Counted from the stretch's first letter, positions 21,772 to 50,890 are shown. The stretch is DNA of 64,000 nucleotides from Metaphire vulgaris (GCA_018105865.1 CM030841.1:10053729-10117728), one strand, 5' to 3'. A program made the numbers and translations. The notes: a model not told the origin generated them from the sequence alone.

Positions 21772-22373
21772 ATCTTAGGGGCACCGCAAAAACGCGGACA
21801 TTTTTTTTGTTTTTGCTTGTCAACATTAAAAACGTTTGGAGAGGATCTTTTTGGCAATCTAACCTTAAGCAAGGAGCCAAGGACCCCGCAGGCCGCCAGG
21901 CGCCTCACACAGATATGAGATGGGCCTGCATATATGCAATATGGCCATTACGCCTATGGCCATTACACCACCGATAATGAAGGAATGATTGTTTGGAGAG
22001 GGACATCTTCCGAGCAGCATATGAAACTAGGGCTAATTAGGCCTAGATTGAAATGTAGGCAGTGGCATAACAGCAATAGGGTCCACAATTTCTAAGGTAC
22101 GACATAGTCACTGCTTTTTTATGTGTAAACAGAAACTAGCCGTCAATACTGTAGTTATCTGTTGCTTGGGAATAAAAAAAGAATTTTGGTTCACAGGAAC
22201 AATCCCAAATCGTATTACTGTATTTTAATTGCAATTCCATCATTCAGGTCAGGTTTCAATCTTACCACTGCCTTCCAGCTGCAAGATTTGCTCTCATAAT
22301 TAAAAGGTTAAATCCATTAAATTAGTGTCTATTGTCGAGATATATTGTAACTATATTGCCAAGCTGTAAATCA

Positions 22374-25300
22374 TCAGTCATCTTCAGTGACTGCCTGTAT
22401 TACTGGTAGTCTATTTCTTCGGTTCTTCACATTTGCAACATCATAAAAGTGCTTTCCAATTTTCTTCACTTTGCTTTGTGCATACATCTGTCTTTTCTGA
22501 AAACAAGAGAACAAAAGCATTAATTACTTCTTCCGAGAAGAGCAATATTCACATTTAAAAGTTCACATTTTGTCAATTTTATCTCTAGTAGTGATAATTT
22601 CATAAATTACAGTAAATGAAATAGTCCAATAATAAACTTTCATAAAATGAATGTTGAGAATGTTTAAATCCTGTAATTTATGTCTCTAATCAAAACAAAA
22701 ATAAGATACTCCAACTTCAGCATCATATCTAATTATTTGTTTCCCCATCACCTTACCTTTTTTCCTTTTACATTTTCAGCAACATCTTCATCATCACTCA
22801 TTTTCTGATGTCTTCGCTTCTTGCCACGTCCCTGTTTCTTCTTGGTCTGCCTGTCAGAAGTTTTACTAAGAGAAGGTTTAGCATCGTCAGCAGTAATCTT
22901 TACACTCCTGCCAACTTCTGTGCTGGCACATTCTGCTTCTTCCTCAGCATCCCCTATGCTCTGACTAGTAACCTCAACAGACTTCAAACCATCATCTTCA
23001 TCTTCTGCATTGTTGATACTGGTATCAACAACGGCAGTCTCACCAGGACTTTGAGCAATTGCTAAAACATAAACATTACGACAGCTTCAAAAGTATGCCA
23101 GTAGGGCAAAATCTTTCATATATAAATTTAGGGTTTTCATCAGTTTCACATTTTATGCACTAGCACTAAGAAAAGCAACTGATGCCATGACAAGAATTGC
23201 ATTCCAGACATTTTTTGCAGCTAACATCACAAAAAGCTGAAGTTTTCCAGCTGTTTAACTCCCTAAGAACATTTTTATGTTGCCATATATATGATCGATT
23301 AGCTAATACAAGGCACATGTGATAGTTCTAAAAAACAAGGAAAACCAAGGAGTAGATGAATGGATGACAACATGCGCTGGACTGAAATGACAACAGAGCA
23401 AGTGATGAGAGACAAACAACAAGAATAGCAGAGAAACCTCATCTGTAATTATCCAAGAGATAAATACTACATCAAATGACTTAAGCAAAAATAACCGCTA
23501 TGCTGTAGAGTGAACATAGAATTTCTAGCATGTAACATTTTGTAGCACAAAATCTATGTTCTATCAAACGGATTATAATATTTATAGTAGATAAATCCAT
23601 CATAGTTTTCATCAATTTTCATCAATAATGCACGTCACTGGTGCATGTTACTGGATGACCTAATAGGCAATAGATAGATGACATGTTCACAGCTGAAACA
23701 GACATCCTCACAAACATATCTCATCAACGACATCCCACAAAGTTCTTCAAAGCTATGTGTGGGCAGTTCTGATGCATGGGTCAGAAACATGGACTATAAC
23801 GCGAAAGCAACAAAAAGAAAGCTGGAAGCTGCAGATACAGTATCCAGTTTTTCAGACATATATAATAAAATTTAATGGACAGAATAAAATTCCCATTGAG
23901 GCAGTTCTACAATCTTTTAACACAAAAAGAAAATGATAAAAACCATAAGAAAGCAACAGCTGAAATTTTTTGGACACATAAAAAGAGAATAAATTATACA
24001 GATAGCCTAAGAGAAGAAACAGGAATCAAAGACTGCATTGAACTGACAAGAGCAGCCAGAAATAGAGAGCAGAGTGTGGAAATTCATGGTTGCTGATGTA
24101 GCAATGCGTACCACACAAAAAAAAGTTGACAGGTGTTCAACATTTCCTTACATTTCTGGCTGTAAGTTATGCATAAGTAAAGATAAGCATAAATATTCAG
24201 GCGTCAATTTGCAGGTCCCCTGACCATCATGTGGATTTGAAACTAGAAAACAAATCCACAATGACATCTCTTAAATTACATATGATTGAATTATTGCACT
24301 TGTATCTGAAAATATTACCCGAGTCATCATTTTTATCATCTACAGTCTCTGCTTGGTTGTTTTCTTTGCGATTTTCTTCATCCTAAAATTATGAACAATG
24401 GTCAAAGCAAATAAGCAATCGTATGTTTTGCAATAAACAAGAAATTAAGCTTCAAACAATGCTAAGGTTATAATATTTACACAGATATAAAATCATTTGT
24501 ATGTAAGAATATAAAAAAAACAATAGCAAGAAAGCACTTACAAGGCGTGGAGGGCGGACATAGTATGGAATATTTCCTCTCTGCCAGTCGTTTAGTACCA
24601 TTCGGGCAACTGTTCCAATGTCAGGCTGACCACCCTATAACGAAGGGAAACTGTTTAGTCAAGGACATAATGATTACATTGATTGGGCATTAAATCAGTG
24701 ACATTGCCACTTGTAACAGAGATGCTAACATGCATACAAGACAATTCTGGCTGTTCAGTTTCAACGCAATATTCAGTTGCAGTGCAATATTCAACAATAT
24801 TAAACTGCAACTGGATGAAAATTTAAGTAGGTATATAGTTAACAGTTCAAAACAAAAGCATATATTTAGCATTAGATGAGACAACGGACGAGACTCGATT
24901 CAAAAGGAGACGTGCTTACCTTAAGTAACCGACCACTTCTGAATGCAATTTTTTCCAGAAATTCTTCATGATCATTCCAGTCGCTGATGCGATAAGCATT
25001 TTCAAGATATTCTACTTTGACTCTTTCAAGGACGGCTGGTATGTGATCTTCGGGAGATCTTATGTTTTCAATACGAACCTTGAAATTAATTCCATTGTAA
25101 TAACACAGATTTTGATAAACTCCTTAAGAACACTAACTACATTTTAATTATTTTCTTAGTCCACAATTAGAACTTCCCGTTTTCTAATTTTTTTCACGAA
25201 TTACAACAATAGCACAGTAAAACCACAAAGAAAATGCTAAGTGTCATTGAAGCAATTATTAAAATATGCAACCTAATTATAAAAAATCTAGGTTATCCAA

Positions 25301-28300
25301 ATCAATTACTAGTACTGAATATAATGACACATTTAAACTATTTCATTGTTATGTTATTATTTTTTAAAACAAAGAGGTTTCAAATGTAAGTAAATTATAC
25401 AGCAACACTTACCACTCCCTTAAGCACTTTATCAGTTTCAGTATCATTACTGTCAGGTGGTACGACACCAGGACAATCAATCAAATAGACTTTTCTACTA
25501 AGTGTCACGTACTGCCATACCTACAAAAATCATAATTACAAAAAACTGTCTTAAGCTTTAATATTCAGTTGCAATTGAGCTTCTCATTTCCCTTACACAG
25601 CAAGTAGTCTTATACAAATACATCGTGAATGTGTACTAATATTCATAGTAAAAATTGGCAATCTTAATAAATAAAAAGAAAAGTGTGTCGTCTGTTTGTC
25701 TGCAAGTGTCTAAAAACTCAGAATGTTCTTGACAGATTCTTTGATTTTTTTTAAAAACCTTCCATTCAAATATGAGGGTGTTTCTACAATGTTTCTATAT
25801 AAAAATATTTCCTTAAAACAGAATTTCTATTGATTTCCGCTCGATTTTAAGCCCTTTTAGCGAAAGATCGCCAATAATCGGATTAGGTTTTGTATATGCG
25901 CGTGCTCAGTTGCGCCTGGCTCTGAAATTGCTAAAATTATTTTTGTAAAACCATAAAATCATGCTGTTCCCATACATAGCCATGGCAGCAGATTGAAAAC
26001 AAAAACATCACGTGGCCTGCTAAACGCAGCAGCACAACGAATTGAAAACAGCCTCAACCATTGTTGGAAATCCCAATGGGCACCTCCAAACACATTCTAA
26101 GGTGTCAAATGAACAACCAATCATTAAAATAGAGGTAGAGGGGGAATAGAGGTAGAGGGGGAATAGAGGTAGAGGGGGATTTGTTGGATATTTATTTTTC
26201 CATTCACTTGTTTTCATCATTAAACAATACTTTAGTCTCTAACTTCCTAAATTCAAGTACAGGTTTTTGCAGTCTTACTATAAGTAGTTCATTTGCATCT
26301 GCTGCTAAAACAATATCAATGCCACATAATATAACAGTTCTCAGGAGAGCCTTTCATGTATTACTCCACTGACAACATACAACAGTGAACAAAACAGGAC
26401 TCTCGTGAGAGACCTCCGCGATCCCACTAGGCCCTTATAAACTAATCACTGAGGCCACTACAGTACAACACACAAATCACAACAAACATTAATGCATTCT
26501 AAAAGTACGCCGTCTACACAGTCAAAATTTAATTCATACAGCATTGCAAGAGAGAGAGATATAATATCATCAGCTAATTAAAGAAAAGCCTTGCAGAGTA
26601 TAGAACAAGTCGATAATAAGCCGCAAGGAAATAGGGTTCACATTTTAACAAAGTCTGAGTATGACTCATGAAATATGAACTCTTCATTAAATAAATAAGA
26701 TACACTGACCTTTGTCTCACCAGCAATTGGAGCCACGTTGCATACTTTCTTTCCCTTCAGTGTATTTATTATTGAACTTTTTCCAACATTTGGATATCCA
26801 ACAAATCCAACACTAATCTGCTTCTTATCCTTATGAAGCTACACAAAAATAACCATCAAAGATACAAGCTGTGCCATTTTACTATGGCTAGTAGAATCTT
26901 AAAATGCAGTGCAATGATGGTGAATCACCAGAAACAGTTTCCTTTACAGTCAATGGATAATTAATTATATAATCTAATAGCATGCAGTCTGCACACAGTA
27001 ACTACACTTTTACCTGTTTAAACTGGCTGAGTAGCTTAATAAGAGCGCCTTTTCCAAAGGGATTCTGAGTGTTTGCCCGAAATGCCATCGTTGGGTACTC
27101 GGGAGACAAAACTGCAACCCACTTTTTCTAAAGTCAGAAGCCATAAAATATTTATAACGTCATTGTCAAACATCACAAGAAAACAGCAATCCTGACTAAA
27201 CTGATTTTGAGGCACAAATGAAACGTCACAAAGTTCATGCGATATTACAAGCAAACAATGGGGTTATTTACATCATACACTATTTACATCAACAACTATT
27301 GTTTTACCAAGCATGTGTCTTGCACAACGTTCATCTATTATTGGCACACAAACAATTTCAATAAATAATACAAAATCCAGTAATATTTAAAACAAATGTA
27401 GACTGTAATAAACTGATGAAATAAATTTTAAAAATGCTCTATTTGTTGAAAATTCTTTTTAAAAACTAACATAGTAAGAGTCTTACCACAACGGCAGGAG
27501 GCAAAAGATCACATTTGTTTAATATGAAGATCAGCTGTTTGTGTGGTTTTTCTTTCTTCAAATAGCTTTCCACAGTTTTTGAACGAGTTCCCATTGGATC
27601 TCTAGCATCGAGAACTTGTGCAAGTACATCAGCAGAATCTATCACCTAAACGGAAATAAATACATATACTCAAAAAGCATGCAACATCAACAGAGCAACA
27701 GTACCGTCACTCATACAACATGCACCCATGTTATTATAATAGGCAGAAAGGTAATACGATGCTGTATGCAGCAGTGGTTGTGGCAGATTTCATGCAGCAT
27801 GTGGGCCATATGTGCATACTGTAGGTCTGGTCAATAAATAATTATTGTTTACAGGATCAACTTCAACAAAGCAACATTGCATTCAAATGACAAGCCATCT
27901 CTATCTACGCATGCTTCAATTCTTATTCCGACACTCAGTTCATTGCAAAGACTAAGTCTCAGCTATTACATTACATTACAAGCCACTCATAATGGAATTC
28001 TGAAGCATAGCAAATCGTCAAAAAGAGGTACTGTAGTCTCACAAATTTCAATTACTATTGTACAAATAATTATGGGCAATTGGTTACAATATAGCGACTA
28101 AATGGAAATTACCTTGTACAATTCACCCCAGACACGTTTTGACCGACCAGCCCTAAAGATCAACTCGGGAGCCTCGTTGGTATATCCTGGGTCATCAGCG
28201 ACAAGGTCTAAATCGTTTCCTCTTTCATAGCTGTTAAAAGACTCTTCTGCTTTTTCAACTATGCTCTAAAACAACAAGTTTTACTCATCAACAATAGTGA

Positions 28301-31300
28301 ATGCATTAAAGATAGGATAATTTCCCGTTAAAATTCTACTGAAAATTTGTCAAGTTGCATAGCAGACGATATTAGAAACAAGATTAATCATGGAAAGAAA
28401 CGCTGCGCTTTTACATAATTTACACAGCTCAAATATGCTCTGCGTACACAAAGACAAATCTCCAGTTTATTTTGCTTCTCTGTGACATATATCTGAGCCT
28501 TGAAGAATGCTGCATGACAATTCTTAGATTCATTCCACTGCAGGAAAACTGTATTCTATGTTTCAGTATAGAACACCAGATATCAGCGGTAGATTAAAGA
28601 AAGTTTGGCTGAATGGCACGACAAATGAACATAGTCAAAGTGATCGTTAGAAAGTTGTCTAAAGAACCATAACTAAATTGTGAAGTGTACCTGGCCATAA
28701 TATAATTTAATACATAGCTAAATACAGGAAATGTTTCACTAACCATAAAACTTTGCTACATAATCGATTGTGTCTACAAGGGTCAAACTTTCAGGCAAGA
28801 GCAATATTAGAATAGCATGTACTTCAGTGTGGTAGATCACAAACCTGCATATCAGAGGCATTCAGTTTTGGTCGTTTTCTCTGGGCTTTTGGTCCAAATG
28901 TAGATTCATAACTTTCAGTATCCAATATATGAACGCGTTTATGCTTTAAAACAAACCATACACCATGGTCACATTAGAAACAAAAATTTCACACACATCT
29001 GATCAGATGAGCAAATTCAAGACAACGGCCTAAATCCAGTTAAAACATAGTCATTCATCTGTACAGCACACAGTGTACATTCAAAACATGTAACAATACA
29101 GTTGTAAACCATTCATTATGCAATCATAAACAGCATACACCACAACAGTTAACCCTTTGACATGCATCATCATTTTAGATTTTAAAAAATGGTATTTTAG
29201 GGGTAAACAGGTTTCACAGTAGAATACATCATGTCACATTTGTTAACAGCACAAGCAACCAATACACTTGTGCACACAATGCTTACTGGAAGGTATATGG
29301 AGTGATATTTAATCCCAGGTTCTAACAGGACACAGTCTTCTCATGCATTTTTATGAAACCTCAACATCACTGGGAAGAACATCTGACACAATAAATGGTA
29401 AATGACAGTCATAGGTAAGTTTATTACTGTCATAAAACATTGCAGTAGACATTTCCTCAAGAAATTTTGCATACCACAATCACACAAGCAATATCTTCAG
29501 AGGTTGCCTAATAATGATAAAAAGTTAAAATTTAGCATCTTTACCATCATGTTTCTTCATTATAGACATAACTTGCTAACATCCAGTTTGCTACTGAAGC
29601 ATTTGTTTGCTACTGTAAAGCATTTTACAATAAGTTTATATTTACTGTGACTGTCATGTAACTACCTATCGACAGCACGAGTTCACCTGGGGTTGCTCGT
29701 CAAAGGGTTAACAAAGCATAATCACAATTGATTGATTGATTGATTGATTGAAGATGATTTTATTTCCACTCAATTGCAAAAATTGATGTACAAATCAAGA
29801 ATAATTAAATACCACAATCATATTGATGAAATAATTAAGATGTTAAACAAAACAAAGAAAAATATGGATCTTTCTTAATGAAATGACAAAGCAAAGAAAA
29901 ATTTTTCTTGCAGCCACACAAGAATTTTTCTTGCAGCAGATTATGACTCAAAACAGAAAACAAGTCTTCGACTGCTAGTAGTAACCTTCTGGACTTCGTT
30001 TAGTAAGGTAATTGGAAGCTTAGTTGGTCTCATGACCATGCTGTAGGGGTTGGATTTGACTTTCTTCATCTCTTCCTGAAATGTCTGCAGAACAGTCTGT
30101 CCAATCACTCTGGTGTTACCTGAGAAAACAATCAAAATAATTTATTATGCCTCTTGTTCCTGGAAAGCACTCAGACTAGGAGCTTCATGCCTTATAAAAC
30201 AAACCAATAAATAAAACAACTTAAAAAAACAAAAAAGCCTCTCTCACTACATCACATCAGTGATATCACTAGATCGCATACCAAACCATTTTCTGTTTGG
30301 CTCCACCCGAGCCATTGTTCCAGAATTGATACGAGACTGAAATGGCGCAGGCTTGATGATTTTTCCAGCAGCATCTCTATAAATATACAAAACACAAACA
30401 TAGAGAATTAATTAATAATAAACAAAATAAGACAAACTTATTAACATTTTAATTAACTGATTAATAAAAGAGGTAACTAAAGCCATTCCTTTTAATGATC
30501 ACTCCATCGAGACTCATCTAAGGCTGCTGGGTCCATCACTGTCTACATTTCACAGTCCATATCTTTGCTGTATAGTTCTTATTGGCTTTTTGTATAAAAA
30601 AATTTCTCATCTGCTTTCCATAGTATCTTCTTTATGCCTTCCATCCATCTTTTCCTTGGTCTTCCTAGCATTTGTCTTCCTTATGCATAAGCTGCTACTG
30701 TATCAAGCAGTATCACTTCTGTTTTTATGCATCTGACATGTCCATACAATCACAGTTATATATTTTCTCATGAGTTTCCTGGATAATTTGTGATTGACTC
30801 TTGACTTTGTCTCTACTACTGCTAATCCTTATTTATGCTGTCCACAGCAATAAAACAAGCAATAAAACAAAAAGCATGGCTTGGTTATGGCAAATTATCA
30901 ATTTATAAGGCATCACAAATTTACCAGCTAACAAACTAATGCAAAATAAAACATACCACAATAAAATCATCAATGCACATGGACAATATAAAAGATTTGA
31001 AACAATCAGATCATTAAGTTACATGCACCTCTTTATGCTCATGAAACATCAATTTACAAATTTACATCTCAAATTAACTGACTTCCAATTAGGATAGAAT
31101 TTCACCATAAACTTACCGCTTGGCTTTGAAATTTCTATACATGAGAAGACGATTTATAGTTGATCGGTTTCTCACATTTTGACCTCCACTTGCTCTATCT
31201 AAGAATAATATACAAAAATAAAGCATGAAACATCTGATCGATGTTACTAAAGAAAAGGAAACTGCATGAAAGCAATTGGCATTGGGTAACATTTGGGCAT

Positions 31301-31736
31301 AGCAAACACATCACATCTAATTGATTGGGTGATCTGTTCCCTTCAACCATCCTCGGTCTGAATGATCTGAGGTTCGGTTGCATCACATCATTTTTTCGTG
31401 CTTTCTGTCTGCTGTCAGAACCAACATCAACCAAGTATAACGATTTCGTTGCAGTACCACAGTAGATGATTATTCCTAGCTGCTAAATATAACGTTACAA
31501 CAGTCACAGCCAAGATGTACGGGTCAGCAAATTGAGGGCCATTAAGTCGAAAAGAGGCATCATGGCTGGGACGTTACACCTACGGATGGAATGGTTTCAG
31601 GCATACACGTGAACTAGAGAAACAGCTTGCAAGGCCAACGCCATTTTCAACATTTACCTGGATTAAAACTGTGGTGGGATTTGTTGATCCTGTTTCCACT
31701 CGGCATTTTCTTCTCGTTTTTCTTAGTTTTAGCCAT
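22374..31736 (-). CDS. GNL2: GNL2, nucleolar GTPase 2 (NOG2/NGP-1), complete, 15 exons
   Basis: GNL2 is a circularly permuted GTPase that drives a late nuclear step of 60S ribosome assembly. Minus-strand coding exons: 31658-31736, 31117-31198, 30282-30376, 29986-30119, 28845-28943, 28113-28265, 27487-27645, 27014-27127, 26710-26838, 25413-25520, 24920-25078, 24542-24634, 24319-24382, 22757-23061, 22374-22496. They sum to 1,896 nt (631 residues plus TGA), every junction keeps frame, and all donors are GT. The start [10 protein letters not shown] is followed by the NGP1 N-terminal block ([44 protein letters not shown]). The G motifs are in permuted order: NKCD (257-260), GYPNVGKS (319-326), DCPG (363-366). 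A conserved [16 protein letters not shown] block follows, then an acidic and Lys-rich nucleolar tail ending in NVKNRRNR. Human GNL2 is about 731 residues; here the acidic tail is shorter. No damage is seen. Confidence 0.96.
23650..24120 (+). mobile_element. Degenerate LINE 3' coding fragment in GNL2 intron 13
   Basis: Plus-strand frames read [15 protein letters not shown] and, further on, [16 protein letters not shown]. This is the pattern found after the reverse-transcriptase domain of RTE/CR1/jockey-type LINEs. Frames are broken and the ends cannot be set. Confidence 0.6.
26130..26180. repeat. Three 17-bp tandem units AGAGGTAGAGGGGGAAT
   Basis: Three nearly perfect copies lie in GNL2 intron 9. 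Confidence 0.85.
29153..29707. mobile_element. piggyBac-like MITE in GNL2 intron 4
   Basis: It is flanked by TTAA on both sides (29149-29152 and 29708-29711). The ends CCCTTTGACATGC and GCTCGTCAAAGGG are inverted repeats over the outer nine bases. It is 555 bp and non-coding. Confidence 0.75.
29727..29860. repeat. (ATTG)n with adjoining retroelement-tail-like sequence
   Basis: About six ATTG units are followed by AAGATGATTTTATTTC. A similar arrangement (ATCAATCAATCTTTTATTTC) occurs near 44,940 in CCDC186, which suggests the same LINE 3' end in both introns. Confidence 0.45.
30560..30780 (-). mobile_element. LINE RT C-terminal fragment in GNL2 intron 3
   Basis: The minus strand reads [19 protein letters not shown] and then [18 protein letters not shown], the usual post-RT tail of RTE/jockey-type LINE proteins. 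It is interrupted by a stop. Confidence 0.6.
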
Positions 31737-31809
31737 AATTAATTGTATTTTTAACTAATAAACACTACTAAGAAAATTAACACTTCTGTTAAATATGCCC
31801 TATCTCCGC

Positions 31810-32570
31810 TCACTTCGTTCAATGAAGTAAGTATGTAAGTAAAATCTTGTGGATTTATATAGCGCTTTTGGCCAGCACAACAGTAGCTGCTTATTCTTAG
31901 ACGCTCGGTCTTTCTTAAAATAGCTATGAAAAAGGTGACTGATCAGCCAGGCAATAGTCGATATCCAAGGAGCAGTGAGTCTATGTTGGTACAGCTATGG
32001 AGGAAATGATTTGAGAAAAGGGAATGATTTAAGTTTAGACCTGAAGACTTGATGAGATAATGCGGGAATGATAAGAAATGAGGATTCAGGTTGTATTGTT
32101 TGAAGGTGTCCAAGTCTGCGGGGAAGCTGGGATCGAGTTCCAAAGGTCAGGTGGAGCGTTTGAAAGGGCACGTTTGCAAATTTTCAGAGATGACTGATTT
32201 AGCGGGCATGAAAGAGTGAGATGAGATGACGATCGTGTGGGCCGAGGAGGCTGAGGTGTCAATAGTGTTCTAAGGTAGACAGGTTTTCGTGAGCTATAGG
32301 CCTATGTAAGTGTTATTATCTTATATTGGATACGTGCAGTTATTTTAAGCCAATGTAATGATTTTAGTATGGGTGAAATATGGGAGAATTTAGATGACTT
32401 AGTAGCAGCGCGAGCTAGTGCATTTTGAATTGATTGCAATTTATTGGCGGATGCTTTGGGAAGGCTATAGCAGAGGGAGTTACAGTAATCTAATTTGGAG
32501 AGGACTATTGAAGTGTCGATTGTGGAGGTAGTTTTGGTATCTAAGCAAGAACGTGGCGAAGGTCACGACT
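31810..32570 (-). mobile_element. LINE fragment with 3' end, upstream of GNL2
   Basis: The minus strand from about 32,560 reads LSKLDYCNSLCYSLP, then NKLQSIQNALARAATK, HISPILKSLHWLKI and RIQYKIITLT, the conserved C-terminal part of CR1/Nimb-like LINE reverse transcriptases. A 3' tail with AGCGCTATATAAAT follows near 31,855 and ends in CTTA-type repeats near 31,820. It is truncated at its 5' end. Confidence 0.75.
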
Positions 32571-32989
32571 CACGAATAATGGATATAGACATATAGCAGA
32601 CTTTTGAAAGTTGAGAGATTTGCAATTCAAAGTAAGTCGAGCAAAACTTGCGGCAGGCAGTGGTAGCAGATACTACATGACTCAAGTGACCGGTTAGATA
32701 TGTCAAAGAAAGAGAACATCTCGTCATATTATCCTAGAACCTCAAAAATTAAAGTACTCCAGATTAAATTGTTCAAATAAATAACAGCGCTAGAAAACGT
32801 GTGTATGTTTTCGATCAAATGCAACGCAGCTTCCGTTTGTGATTTGTAAGTGTACATGAAAAATCTCTTCAAATAAAGCGAATCGGTCTTTGCAGGTCTC
32901 TAGCCGCCTGACGCTAAGTAATTTTTAATTCCAGTTTCCCCAATTTGTATGCCAGGTATCACTTTAATTAAACAATCTCGCATCAGATT

Positions 32990-33360
32990 TACTACGTTCT
33001 TAACAAGTATCACTCCATTTCGAACCTGTCTGTCCTCTCCAAACTCACAGAGAAAGTTGTTCTTTTCAGACTAAAATGCTCCTTATATAACTCTCATAAA
33101 TCTGAGTTTACTAAACGCCACTGACATAAACGCGTCCTCACATTCATTTGCGACTAACTCCTCAATGACACTGGATTTCAACAAGTTGCCGTAGAGGCAG
33201 CCTCCGCCTGTTTGATCTCTGCTGTTTTCGATACAATAGATCGCAACATTTTTCAGAAGCGCCTCACTGTGTGGTTTGAAGTTTCCGATGTAGCTCACCA
33301 CTGATTCAAAATCTCGATCCTTGCAAGTTTCCTGCCTTAACCAAACTTCATCATCATAAA
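32990..33360 (+). mobile_element. LINE reverse-transcriptase core fragment
   Basis: The plus strand reads PISNLSVLSKLTEKVV and, after frame breaks, SAVFDTIDRNIFQKRLTVWF, which corresponds to the AFDTIDH block of CR1/Nimb-like RTs. The orientation is opposite to the fragment at 31,810-32,570, so the two are separate insertions or a rearranged copy. Confidence 0.65.
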
Positions 33361-33835
33361 ATGGTTCTGTAGACTAAAAGCCATATTTTATTTTATAGTT
33401 GATTTGTTGTTCATTAGGGAGCCAATGTAAGGACAGCATATTATTGTTAGTATGACTGCTACTACTACTGGTGCTATTACTGCTGTTACAAAAACAACTA
33501 CTATTATTACTATTACAAGCTTTTATTACACTAGTTCCAAAACTTGGTTATTTTTTGATGTTGCTTGAAATTCATTGTCAAAAGGTCAGGCCAATATAAG
33601 ATAATCTGTCATTGTGAAAACAGGCATGCCATGTACAATTTGGATGCTAATTTTTGGTTCTTCATACAATGAGCATTAAGTACTGAAATAAAACTACACT
33701 TGATAATGACACTTTGTTCTTTATTATATTTTGATTGTTTTTTTATATATCTGTATGTAAATTATTTGTATTTTGAAGGTTCTTGTGCAGTCTTTCGTTT
33801 GTTAGGATTGACCAGCTGACTGAGCATTGTCAATC

Positions 33836-48952
<15,117 letters not shown>

Positions 48953-48998
48953 TTATCATCTAGACTTTTTATAAATTTCTTGTCATTCCAAGTTTTCT

Positions 48999-49004
48999 AA
49001 TAAA
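48999..49004 (+). terminator. CCDC186 polyadenylation signal
   Basis: AATAAA lies 47 bp after the stop codon and is followed by a T-rich stretch. Confidence 0.6.
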
Positions 49005-50551
49005 TTCTGTTTTAATTATTGTTTTTCTATTGTTTGCTCTTGCCGGTAAAAATATTCAATTTTGTTTATCTAGTGTTATGTCATTGTGCATTTAATATTC
49101 AACAACATAGAAATATTAGGCTATGTAGAGTTTAATAAGAAATATAATTCGAATGGACTTTATCTTGATTCAATTCAGTTTGTAGCTGTTGGATTGAATT
49201 GTTGCTTGTAATTCAAGATATGACCTGGTGTTGAATATTGATTGTTGGTCAATGGATGTTAATGCAGTATATTTTTTATCACTGGGCTACATCATGACTG
49301 ACATTGGATTCTGTACAATCTTTGTGATGTGTTTGCAAAACCTAGTGATCAGAAATTTAATTTTGAATGTTGATTTCTTTCAAGAGCTACCAGTATTTTG
49401 CAATTCTTTGAGTTAAAATGGTATCATTAAAAGTACTTGGTCTTAAGCTTCAATATTCAGTATTTTATTAGCATCTCCCATAGCTCTAGTCTTGTCTTAT
49501 ACTGTATACAGTAGTTTGAATGTTATCCTTTTATGTTCACAAATAACTTTGAGTAATTTGTGGGAAACATGATATACAGATTTAGAAATCAATGCTATAC
49601 TGAAGGCAACATTGCAAACAAATATGACAGATCTTTTAAATACAACATTGCCATGTATTAACTTCTTTGCTTGGTAATGATTTGAAGTATAAGTTTACTG
49701 GTACTCACTTTAAATGTTTTTTTAATAACAAACTTCTACTTTGCTCTATCTTCAATGTCTCTTGTCACCATTTTGCAATTTATTGCCACTGATGTGGTTC
49801 TTCTCATACTTGATTTACTATCTTTTCCAAACCATTCTTGATGAGTTTCTTGACATGTTTTATATCTTTGCTATATACTTTTCCAGCCAAGATGCATTTA
49901 AACTGGATATAAGACACCATTTTTGCAATTTCATAAGTAAGCTGGAGTCCATTTTCTGATGAAGTGGCTTACACATGCTACAGACAACACAAGGAGTAAG
50001 AATGGAAGATGGCACAAACATTTTCCACAGTTTTGACACTGAAGAAAACAACCTTACATATTTTAAGACTAACGACCATAAACCATAAGAAATTGTGACT
50101 ATAAACAATGCGAATTGTCTATGAACATTTATCAAATAGATTCATAATGTGAAGCTTTTTAAAGAAAAGCTTGGAATTAGCATTTGACTAACAGCTTTCC
50201 AAAAGCAGCATGACTCTGGATTTATAATAATATATAATATTATTTTATAATAACAATTATATTGCAGTTTTAGCACCAGTACTAAATACTAATACACCAA
50301 TGATGCATGTCCATTTCCAAAATATATGATTGTATCAAGAAAAAATGTTATATATAGGTCTATTATTATGTATTATATACAGTACATGTATTTAGATAGA
50401 TGACTATGTGATTCAGTAAATTTGTTGAAAATTTCCAGCAATTTTTGCATAGATTTAAAAATCTGAAGCGTGTTCAATTCGAAATGCATTTTATCCACTA
50501 CATGAAATCATTACTATCATTCATTAGTATACTTCATCAAATAGGTAGCAG
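49005..50551. other. Intergenic, AT-rich, nothing recognised
   Basis: No exon-like or transposon-like structure is identified between the CCDC186 3' end and the MITE at 50552. Short open frames here are not supported by any motif. Confidence 0.5.
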
Positions 50552-50890
50552 TAGGGTTCTAACTTTTCCGGAAAAATAGAATGCCCGGAATTATTCCGGA
50601 AATTTCCGGGAAAATAAAACCGAAAGTGCCGCTCGCATGTCCATAAAAACATTATATAGCGCTACAATACTGACAGATGTTAACAAATGCCCAACAAATG
50701 AATAGCAATAAATAGTAATAATGATAATAAAAATAATATATAGTAGTAATAGTAATAAATAATAATAATAAACATTAATAATAATATTCAACTTTTCCGG
50801 AATTATTTCGGAAAAGTGCCGCTATTTTTCCGGAAATTTTCGGAATAATCCCAGAGAAAATTTCCGGAAATTTCCGAGCTCACATCCCTA
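50552..50890. mobile_element. hAT-like MITE full of CCGGAAATTTCCGG words
   Basis: The ends TAGGGTTCTAAC and CTCACATCCCTA are imperfect inverted repeats. The target duplication GGTAGCAG is exact (50544-50551 and 50891-50898). Both halves contain several TTTCCGGAAA-type palindromes around an AT-rich middle. Confidence 0.88.
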
